Source of the DNA: Chitinophagaceae bacterium
GTDB lineage: Bacteria; Bacteroidota; Bacteroidia; Chitinophagales; Chitinophagaceae
NCBI GenBank assembly: GCA_016787065.1
Contig: JAEUVD010000003.1
Span: 1-34,581 of the forward strand
Length of the DNA: 34,581 nucleotides
Direction of reading: 5' to 3'
Made by a program: the position numbers and the translations under genes. The notes below the pieces were generated by a model that saw only the letters and a program-made list of their open reading frames with translations, searched no databases and was not told the DNA's origin. This document shows positions 26,460 to 33,178 of this stretch, piece by piece. Positions within the stretch are counted from its first letter, which is position 1. Each line of letters opens with the position of its first letter.

Positions 26460-27872
26460 CTACTCTTTAGAACCGTGTAAAAATAGACCATTTTGATTTA
26501 AATGATTGAAACTGTACTCAATGCGCAATCGAGCATAATACGATACCATAATATCAACACCGGCACCGTACCCATTCAGCATACGGTTATTTAGAAAACT
26601 TGTACCCGGAAATTCATTATACGCATACCCTAAATCATCGAACAGCTTACCATAAACTCGCACCGGGATATGTTTCAAAATGCGAAAACGATTTTGGTGC
26701 AACACCCTGTCGATAATTTTATAACGGAGGTTCGTTCGCAACAATCCATAATGACCACCATCAATCACATAGTATTCATAACCTCTTACGTATTCATTTT
26801 TAAACCCTAAGGCACGATTGATAAAATAAGGTTGCTTCTGCGGAAAACTTAAACGACCTCGAAACACCCAAGATAGCGACCAGTCGGTAGCTAAACGATA
26901 ATAGAAGGAAGATTGAGAAATCAAATCGAAACGATTAATAGCCTGGTTGAAACCGAAACCTTTTTTAGAGGCTATCAATTTTACGTCGAACCCATTGGTT
27001 GGATAAACACGTACATCGGTATTGTTATACTGAAAAATATAATTCAACTCCATATACTTTACCCGAAGCGGCCCACCTAAAAAATCCGGATTCTTTTCAT
27101 GAAGTTCTTCCGTGATTTCATATTTGTGATAGGCTAACTGTACTTCATGACTGGTAGCATAGGCCTTTCGGTAGAGGTAATGAAGCATACCATACATGCG
27201 TTCATAGGGATAATGTTCATGATGAAAGAACTTTAATTTATTTCTTGTAGTAATATAATTAACTTCTTCTCCTGTAGCATACGATGCACTGAAACCAATG
27301 CCTTGTCGTAGTTTTTTATCGATATACGGAATACGGTAGGAGAATTCAAAGAGCTTGTTATAGCCTAATTGAAGTGTTCCGCTGAGCTCTTCATTTCTTC
27401 CCCGGAAGTTATGACGGGTAATGGTGGCTCCGTAATTGGTGCGATTGAAATTATGATGTTGTTCAATCAACCAGACATTAAAATTTCGATCAGCCAAACT
27501 AAAAATGGGTCGCGCTATCCAATACAAAACTTCAGTAACTTCATACGTGATCTCGATTTGATCGGACTGCACTAATCGAACCGAATATTTTACCGTTGAA
27601 AAAAGCTGAAGATTTAATAATCGCCTTACGTTGAATTGAAGCTCTCCTTGAAGCTCCTTAGCCAAAATACTATCACCAACATGAAGGGTTAATTCACGAT
27701 CCATAATCTTTTCTTTGGTAATTGTATTACCTCTGAAATGAATAGCTTGTATACGTACGTAACCTGCTGGCAGGTTATCGGGAATATATGAGAGAAACTT
27801 GAGGTGTTGCGCCCTCATGTTGCTAGTCGTACAACATAAAATAAGTAAAAAAAGAAATTGTATCGATTTCAA
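26460..27872 (-). CDS. Omp85-family outer membrane protein (POTRA plus beta-barrel), TTG start
   Basis: A 470-residue exported protein. The signal peptide MKSIQFLFLLILCC...RAQ begins at a TTG (27872-27870). The only nearby ATG falls at residue 19, inside the signal peptide, so TTG is the best start. Residues 28-115 look like one POTRA domain (IQAIHFRGNTITKEKIMDREL, LFSTVKYSVRL, IEITYEVTE). The remainder is rich in alternating aromatic strands, with a late block (YVRGYEYYVIDGGHYGLLRTNLRYKI split over strands) typical of the BamA/TamA barrel. It is shorter than BamA, so it may be a TamA-like or patatin-free Omp85. It probably inserts or exports proteins at the outer membrane. It lies upstream of nadK with a 2-base gap. 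A TACTTTTG element ends 8 bases before the TTG. Confidence 0.8.
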   Translation of the reverse strand: MKSIQFLFLLILCCTTSNMRAQHLKFLSYIPDNLPAGYVRIQAIHFRGNTITKEKIMDRELTLHVGDSILAKELQGELQFNVRRLLNLQLFSTVKYSVRLVQSDQIEITYEVTEVLYWIARPIFSLADRNFNVWLIEQHHNFNRTNYGATITRHNFRGRNEELSGTLQLGYNKLFEFSYRIPYIDKKLRQGIGFSASYATGEEVNYITTRNKLKFFHHEHYPYERMYGMLHYLYRKAYATSHEVQLAYHKYEITEELHEKNPDFLGGPLRVKYMELNYIFQYNNTDVRVYPTNGFDVKLIASKKGFGFNQAINRFDLISQSSFYYRLATDWSLSWVFRGRLSFPQKQPYFINRALGFKNEYVRGYEYYVIDGGHYGLLRTNLRYKIIDRVLHQNRFRILKHIPVRVYGKLFDDLGYAYNEFPGTSFLNNRMLNGYGAGVDIMVSYYARLRIEYSFNHLNQNGLFLHGSKE

Positions 27873-27880
27873 TGACAGCG

Positions 27881-27888
27881 CAAAAGTA
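27881..27888 (-). promoter_or_regulatory. -7 element before the Omp85-like gene
   Basis: TACTTTTG on the minus strand, 8 bases before the TTG start at 27872 and after the stop of the upstream gene. No clear -33 box is seen. Confidence 0.4.
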
Positions 27889-27908
27889 AGTAAACCAATC
27901 GGGGTTTA

Positions 27909-28724
27909 TTATTCTAGCGTATAGAGTTCTAGTTGGTTTTTACGTCGAATAAACAACCGATTCCGATCTACCCTAACTTGTAAAATAGTTTCCGGTTCAG
28001 GAAGGGCTCTTTTTTTCTCGCGTAAACTTTCGGTATGGTAGGCGATAAGGTTGGGCGATTGCCAATAAATAAGTTGCTGATTGATCCATTGAAATTCGAC
28101 TGTCGGAAAATGATATACTGTATTATAGAAGCCGTACAAATCAAATTTATAAATTCCGCTAGTACTATCTGCAGCATAAAGCATGCGGTCATCTTCTACC
28201 ATATACTGAAATTGTACCGCATGATCGAGCATGGTGCGTAAGGGGGACGAAAAGCGAATCGACGGTTTATCATCGATTTTCAAGAGTACACCTTGAGCTG
28301 CGTCGTACGCCCAAAAAGTTCCATCCGCGGAATTAGCAATGCTGGTTACATTAAATAGGCCGAGGTTATTGAGTTTGAAAACATGTTTTTTTGATAACAT
28401 CTGATCGAGAACCACAACCAGTTGGTACTCTTTAAAAAATAAAAGAATCCGTAACGGATTACTCGCATCAATTTGGGTAATACTTCCTTTTTTTATTTCA
28501 TTAAACACACGGTCGCTATCGCCCTGTGCGTTATAACGAATCAACAAATTATTGTCTTTAACCACATACAAATTGCCAACCCCATCGGTGGTCATGATGC
28601 GGGAATTAAACGTTAATACTTTTAAAGGAGAAGATACTGAGGCTACTTCCTGAGCCCTTAAAACTGATACAATGGAGAACAGCATCAGCAAAACAATGTT
28701 CAAGTGTTTGAACATCGTTCGCAT
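27909..28724 (-). CDS. Secreted protein of unknown function, probably propeller-like
   Basis: A 271-residue exported protein. The signal peptide ends VLRAQ; starts at 28724 or 28715 are both possible. The mature part is built of repeated short beta units (GVGNLYVVKDNNLLIRYN, ADGTFWAYDAAQGVLLKID, DDRMLYAADSTSGIYKFD), which suggests a small beta-propeller or NHL/YWTD-like fold. No catalytic residues or metal site are recognised. Its ATG follows directly on the TAA of the BNR lipoprotein (TAAATG), a sign of coupled translation. The Omp85-like gene and nadK lie downstream. The gene set suggests an envelope role, but the family is not recognised. Confidence 0.7.
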   Translation of the reverse strand: MRTMFKHLNIVLLMLFSIVSVLRAQEVASVSSPLKVLTFNSRIMTTDGVGNLYVVKDNNLLIRYNAQGDSDRVFNEIKKGSITQIDASNPLRILLFFKEYQLVVVLDQMLSKKHVFKLNNLGLFNVTSIANSADGTFWAYDAAQGVLLKIDDKPSIRFSSPLRTMLDHAVQFQYMVEDDRMLYAADSTSGIYKFDLYGFYNTVYHFPTVEFQWINQQLIYWQSPNLIAYHTESLREKKRALPEPETILQVRVDRNRLFIRRKNQLELYTLE

Positions 28725-29774
28725 TTATTTAAGCGTAGAGTATTTGCCTTGATGCACGATTTCCCAATCGCGACCTCCATTCTTACTCCAGTATAAACCA
28801 AGATCAGTGGAGCAGTACAGAATGTTTTTAGTAATGTTGGTTCGGTACGTAATGTTTTTACCTTCTACATAACCGATTTTTGCATACCACGGAATACCGG
28901 TATTTACTTTCGTAAAGGTAGCAGGTGCTTCCATACGGAACAATCCACCACTATCATAGCCAACATAAAAATGATCATCTCCGAAGGCCTGATTACCGAA
29001 TAAAATTTTTCGAGTTTTAGGCATTCCGGAACCGGTACATGCGAACCAATCTGTTCCTAAGTTGGTGGAGTAATACACACCATAACGTCCGTTGAAATCG
29101 ATCGCAATTAAGGTATCATGCGCATGGGCTACATACCATCGTGCCGTTGGGCGGTTAAAAGGTAAGTCATTAGTTCCATCAGCAAGCACTTCAGTCCAAG
29201 CGCCGCCAACTGTTTTTTTGTAATAACGCTGGCTATCAACCATGGCGAAGCAATCGCCATTGGTCATTTGTGTAACAGAAGTTACCGTATCGGTTGGGCC
29301 CGGAGGCGTAGTTCCTACGGCGTAATTAGTAACCGGCGTAAAGGTTTTTCCTTTATCGGAACTAAATTCTAAACCGGTAATACGCGTTACGAGGTACACA
29401 TTGGTATCGGTAAAATCGTAGATGGCATTATTGGGGAAGTAATAGCTTTTAAAACTATCAATAGGTAAAATACATCCCGTATTACTTGGGGCAAAATATT
29501 TACCATCATCCTTACTGCAATAAAAATTGCGTTTTAGTAAACAGATATTGGTGTCGGCAACTAAAACTTGGCGTACAATACTATTATCGGTATAAAATAA
29601 TGTGCTATAAAACAAACCATCATTGGTTTGGTGTAAGGTGCCGTGATAGCCTCCAATAAATAAGGTGTAAGGAACTTTTACGGTACTGCCATTATCGATA
29701 TGATTGTATTTCTCGCAAGAGGCAAACGCCAACATCAGGATTAAACCGCACCATAGATAAACCTTTAACTTCAT
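28725..29774 (-). CDS. Lipoprotein with BNR/Asp-box-like repeats
   Basis: A 349-residue lipoprotein. The start MKLKVYLWCG at 29774 is preferred to an upstream in-frame codon because it gives a compact signal peptide ending in the lipobox LAFASC. The mature protein has several Asp-box-like motifs (SKDDGKYF, SSDKGKTFTP, STNLGTDW, SKNGGRDWE), as in sialidase-type or photosystem-assembly-like beta-propellers. The sialidase catalytic residues cannot be identified, so a binding or scaffold role is as likely as an enzymatic one. It is the first gene of a minus-strand run leading to nadK and is divergent from the metallo-beta-lactamase gene. No convincing promoter is seen in the 134-base divergent gap. 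Confidence 0.78.
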   Translation of the reverse strand: MKLKVYLWCGLILMLAFASCEKYNHIDNGSTVKVPYTLFIGGYHGTLHQTNDGLFYSTLFYTDNSIVRQVLVADTNICLLKRNFYCSKDDGKYFAPSNTGCILPIDSFKSYYFPNNAIYDFTDTNVYLVTRITGLEFSSDKGKTFTPVTNYAVGTTPPGPTDTVTSVTQMTNGDCFAMVDSQRYYKKTVGGAWTEVLADGTNDLPFNRPTARWYVAHAHDTLIAIDFNGRYGVYYSTNLGTDWFACTGSGMPKTRKILFGNQAFGDDHFYVGYDSGGLFRMEAPATFTKVNTGIPWYAKIGYVEGKNITYRTNITKNILYCSTDLGLYWSKNGGRDWEIVHQGKYSTLK

Positions 29775-29908
29775 GCCAATATTCTTAATGGTTTTAAAAT
29801 GAAACACAAGCAAAAAACTTCAACAAGTTCTGAAATCATCGCTTACTTTTACATTTAGCAGACGCTAATATAGAACAAATAGTTAGAACGAGCGTAAAAT
29901 TTTGGTTC

Positions 29909-31312
29909 ATGAAGATTTCCTTTCACGGGGCAGCCCGCACAGTTACAGGTTCAAAACATATTATTCATCTTAAAAACGGCAAAAAAATTCTACTGGATTG
30001 TGGCTTGTTTCAAGGCATGGGCGATCAAACCCTGGAGTTGAATACCCACTTTGGTTTCGACCCCAGAGAAATAACCCATGTGGTTCTCTCCCACGCCCAT
30101 ATTGATCATTCGGGTTTATTACCTAAACTGGTAAAAGAAGGATTTAAGGGTAAAATATACTGTACCGCAGCTACGGTAGACCTTGCCACGGTACTCCTTC
30201 AAGATTCGGCGATGATACAGGAGTCTGATGTGGCCTTTGTAAACAAACGCCGGGCAGCTCAAGGGTTACCTTACATTAAACCACTCTATACCATTGCGGA
30301 TGCTAACAACGTGATTCCTTTATTTGTGCCTCATGCCTATAATAAAGAGTTTCAGATAGATAAAGATATTCACGTAACCTTTACCGATACAGGTCATATT
30401 CTAGGTAGTGCCGCCGTAAACCTCCGTATCCAGGATAATGGCAAGGAAACGCGGATAACCTTCAGTGGCGATGTGGGTCGTTACCGCGATGTAATTCTTC
30501 GTTCTCCAGAGGAATTTCCTCAAGCGGATTATATAATTCTGGAAAGTACTTATGGCAATTCACGACACGATACTTTTAAGAATTCCGACGAAGAAATTCT
30601 AAAGGAAATTCAGGAAACCTGCATCGAAAATAAAGGGAAGCTTATCATACCTGCATTTAGTGTAGGTCGTACCCAAGAAATTCTCTTCGCTCTTAATAAA
30701 CTTGAAAATGAAAATCGTTTACCAGACGTACCGTACTTTGTGGATAGTCCGCTATCCGTAAAAACAACCGAAATTGTAAAACGCCATTCAGAACTCTACA
30801 ATAAACGCGTGGTAGATATTATGAAAACCGATAAATACCCGTTCGATTTTAAAGGGTTGAAATTTATTACCGCAGTGGAAGATTCGAAATTGTTGAATAG
30901 CCGTAAGGATCCAATGGTCATTATTTCGGCTTCCGGTATGGCCGAAGCAGGTCGGGTAAAACACCATATCGCGAATAATATTGAAAATCCCCGCAATGGA
31001 ATTATGATGGTTGGTTATTGCGAACCGCATTCACTCGGAGCTCGATTGATGCGCGGCGATACAGAGGTTACAATTTTCCGAGAATCGTATCAGGTGAAAG
31101 CTAAAGTGAGTAGCATTCGAAGTATGAGTGCTCATGGTGATTACGACGATCTTTGTCAGTTTTTAGCCTGTCAACAGCCATCACAAGTTAAAACACTTTT
31201 TATCGTTCATGGTGAGTACGACGTTCAAAAGGATTTTCAACATAGCCTACTTAAAAAGGGATTCCCGGAAGTAGAAATTCCGAATATGCATGAAACCTTC
31301 CGATTAGACTAA
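29909..31312 (+). CDS. Beta-CASP metallo-beta-lactamase-fold nuclease (CPSF/YSH1-like)
   Basis: A 467-residue enzyme. The metal-binding HxHxDH motif is HAHIDH at residues 62-67. Further metallo-beta-lactamase and beta-CASP motifs are in order: FSGDVGRYRD, ILESTYGNSRH, IPAFSVGRTQEILF, SASGMAEAGRVKHH, MSAHGDYDDL and LFIVHGE. This is the bacterial relative of the cleavage and polyadenylation factor nucleases, expected to cut or degrade RNA with zinc in the cytoplasm. The substrate is unknown. A TACTTTTA element at 29844-29851 could be its -7 site, though the spacing to ATG is longer than for neighbours. Its stop overlaps that of the convergent tsaC-like gene by 4 bases. Confidence 0.92.
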   Translation: MKISFHGAARTVTGSKHIIHLKNGKKILLDCGLFQGMGDQTLELNTHFGFDPREITHVVLSHAHIDHSGLLPKLVKEGFKGKIYCTAATVDLATVLLQDSAMIQESDVAFVNKRRAAQGLPYIKPLYTIADANNVIPLFVPHAYNKEFQIDKDIHVTFTDTGHILGSAAVNLRIQDNGKETRITFSGDVGRYRDVILRSPEEFPQADYIILESTYGNSRHDTFKNSDEEILKEIQETCIENKGKLIIPAFSVGRTQEILFALNKLENENRLPDVPYFVDSPLSVKTTEIVKRHSELYNKRVVDIMKTDKYPFDFKGLKFITAVEDSKLLNSRKDPMVIISASGMAEAGRVKHHIANNIENPRNGIMMVGYCEPHSLGARLMRGDTEVTIFRESYQVKAKVSSIRSMSAHGDYDDLCQFLACQQPSQVKTLFIVHGEYDVQKDFQHSLLKKGFPEVEIPNMHETFRLD

Positions 31313-31878
31313 CGCAGTTTGATTAAACTACCATTAGGTTCAACTTTATAGATAGAGGAAGCCTTTGATGTTGTTGTTTCATCTTGTCGCCAGGTTACGG
31401 TATAATCAACCCCATCACGAATTTTTATATTTACTTCGCTAAACAGCGCAGCACCCGGTTCGCCTGAAATATTAGCCGACGTAGATACGAGTGGTTTACG
31501 TATACGTTTAATCAGACTTCTACAAAAAGGATCTTGCGTAATTCGAACGGCAACACTTCCATCTTCTCCTATTACATCGTTAGGTAGGTTGATGCCATTC
31601 GGATAGATGAGGGTTGTTGGTTCTTGAAATTGTTGTAATAACGCTTGCAAGTCGGGTAATGGATTAGCGATATAATGGAATAGCATTTTCACATCGGTCA
31701 TAAGTAAAATGAACGACTTATTACTCGGACGCTGTTTGAGATCAAAAATTTTTTGAATCGCTTTTGGGTCGTCGGCAGGACAACCTAATCCCCAAATGGT
31801 ATCCGTAGGATAAAGGATGATACCATGATGTTGAAAAGCTTGAAGGCAATGCTGAATATCGGTTTCGTAAGGCTGCAT
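31309..31878 (-). CDS. YrdC/Sua5-family threonylcarbamoyl-AMP synthase
   Basis: A 189-residue protein of the TsaC/YrdC group, which makes threonylcarbamoyl-AMP from threonine, bicarbonate and ATP for the t6A37 modification of ANN-decoding tRNAs. The start is ATG 31878, 2 bases after the stop of the GT4 gene; a longer reading would overlap that gene. Key motifs are LYPTDTIWGLGCP, DLKQRPSNKSFILL (the KxR and SxK nucleotide site) and VSTSANISGEP. It lacks the extra Sua5 domain. It is probably cotranscribed with the glycosyltransferase gene and shares the 3' bases CTAA with the convergent nuclease gene. Confidence 0.93.
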   Translation of the reverse strand: MQPYETDIQHCLQAFQHHGIILYPTDTIWGLGCPADDPKAIQKIFDLKQRPSNKSFILLMTDVKMLFHYIANPLPDLQALLQQFQEPTTLIYPNGINLPNDVIGEDGSVAVRITQDPFCRSLIKRIRKPLVSTSANISGEPGAALFSEVNIKIRDGVDYTVTWRQDETTTSKASSIYKVEPNGSLIKLR

Positions 31879-31880
31879 GA

Positions 31881-33005
31881 TTAGAGTGCAAGATAGAGAT
31901 TCATCATGTGTTGCGCACACTTATCGGGAGTAAATTGCAAAGCAGCTTGTATGCCTGTTTGGATAAACTGTTCGCGCTGATCCGGTTGAAGCATGAGTTG
32001 TTTCATCGCTTCTAATATCGATTCTGTATGTAAAGGTTCTACTAGAAGAGCGGTATTCGGGCCTGTTTCCGTCATGGAAGTATGGTTGGACGTTATTACC
32101 GGGCAACCTGATGCCATGGCCTCTAAAACTGGAAGTCCGAAACCTTCTTTTAAGGAAGGATAAATAAGTGCAAATGCCATTTGGTAGAGAACGGGAAGGT
32201 CTTGATAAATTTGGCTGGAAGTAAAATGATCTTCAAGAAAAATTACTTGTTGTGTTAGTTTCTTTTCTTTCAGAAAATCAATCACGCGTTGTTTAAACTG
32301 CTCTCCTTTTCCAACTACGAGAAGGGGCATGGTAGCATCTAGTTTACTCAGTGCTTCACATACACGAAGCAAATTTTTTCGTTCAATAATACTGCCAACA
32401 AAAAGCCAATAAGGCGAAGAAAGTGAATATCGTTTTCGAATAGCCTCGCGTTGTTGAGGTGTACAACGAGTATAAAACCGTTGATCGCAGGCTTGATAGA
32501 CCACTTTAATTTTCTGTTCCGGAATTTGATAGTAATGAATTAAATCGCGTTTAGTAACTTCAGAAATAGCAACAATTTGATTCGATACTTCGGCGGCATA
32601 TCGAAACTTTCTGCGGTAAATAAGAACGTCTGTTTTACGGTATTGTTGCGGTGAACTTTCAAAAATTAAATCGTGCATCGTAACTACTTTCGGAATGCTT
32701 AATCGACTAGCACCGTAAGGTAATTCATGACTCAACCCGTGGTAAAGGGAACAATTTTCTTTTACCTCTTGTAACATCCAACGACTTCGCCAAACAGAAG
32801 GAAATAACGAACCTAACATACCCGTTGGTTTTACTTCCTGAATGCTTGATTGATGAAAGCGTATGGATTTGGATGATTTGGGATTGAATAAAAGATAATG
32901 ATGTTCGGGAAAAGAATTAGCCAGCGAATGAATTAGGGTACGACTATAATTTCCGAGTCCGGTGAAATTATGAAAAGCACGTTTCGCATCGAACCCTATT
33001 CGCAT
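31881..33005 (-). CDS. GT4-family glycosyltransferase
   Basis: A 374-residue GT-B glycosyltransferase. The N-terminus MRIGFDAKRAFHNFTGLGNYSR has the glycine loop typical of mannosyl- and related transferases. The C-terminal half shows the strand YWLFVGSIIERKNL, the donor-site element FALIYPSLKEGFGLPVLEAM with the E-x7-E pair (about residues 286-294), then GCPVITSN. It likely transfers a sugar to a cell-surface polysaccharide or LPS precursor in the cytoplasm. It has no signal peptide. The start codon lies inside a perfect 16-bp inverted repeat, and a TAGATTTG element ends 4 bases before it. The downstream tsaC-like gene begins 2 bases after its stop. Confidence 0.9.
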   Translation of the reverse strand: MRIGFDAKRAFHNFTGLGNYSRTLIHSLANSFPEHHYLLFNPKSSKSIRFHQSSIQEVKPTGMLGSLFPSVWRSRWMLQEVKENCSLYHGLSHELPYGASRLSIPKVVTMHDLIFESSPQQYRKTDVLIYRRKFRYAAEVSNQIVAISEVTKRDLIHYYQIPEQKIKVVYQACDQRFYTRCTPQQREAIRKRYSLSSPYWLFVGSIIERKNLLRVCEALSKLDATMPLLVVGKGEQFKQRVIDFLKEKKLTQQVIFLEDHFTSSQIYQDLPVLYQMAFALIYPSLKEGFGLPVLEAMASGCPVITSNHTSMTETGPNTALLVEPLHTESILEAMKQLMLQPDQREQFIQTGIQAALQFTPDKCAQHMMNLYLAL

Positions 33006-33062
33006 AAAGCAAATCTAATCACTGCATTTGATTTTTTTTGCTAAAAAGATTTGCTTTATGCG
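33001..33062. repeat. Perfect 16-bp inverted repeat covering the GT4 start codon
   Basis: CGCATAAAGCAAATCT at 33001-33016 is the exact reverse complement of AGATTTGCTTTATGCG at 33047-33062, with a 30-base AT-rich spacer. The left arm contains the GT4 start codon (33003-33005, minus strand) and most of its -7 element. It could fold as an RNA hairpin or serve as a two-fold protein site. Confidence 0.9.
33010..33017 (-). promoter_or_regulatory. -7 element of the GT4 gene
   Basis: TAGATTTG on the minus strand, an exact TANNTTTG match ending 4 bases before the ATG at 33005. No -33 TTTG is seen at 19 bases. It lies within the inverted repeat. Confidence 0.4.
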
Positions 33063-33178
33063 TTCGGTGAATCGGTTTTGAATCTGGTAACTCGGAGTTG
33101 ATGTTTTGTTTTTATCATCCATAATCCGAATCATTTACTTCCAGACAATCGAAAGAAACAAGCTACATTAAATTTATG

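Noticed and set aside
33001..33062. Invertible promoter or insertion sequence ends
   Set aside because: The spacer is only 30 bases, there is no recombinase or transposase in the window, and no target duplication is visible.
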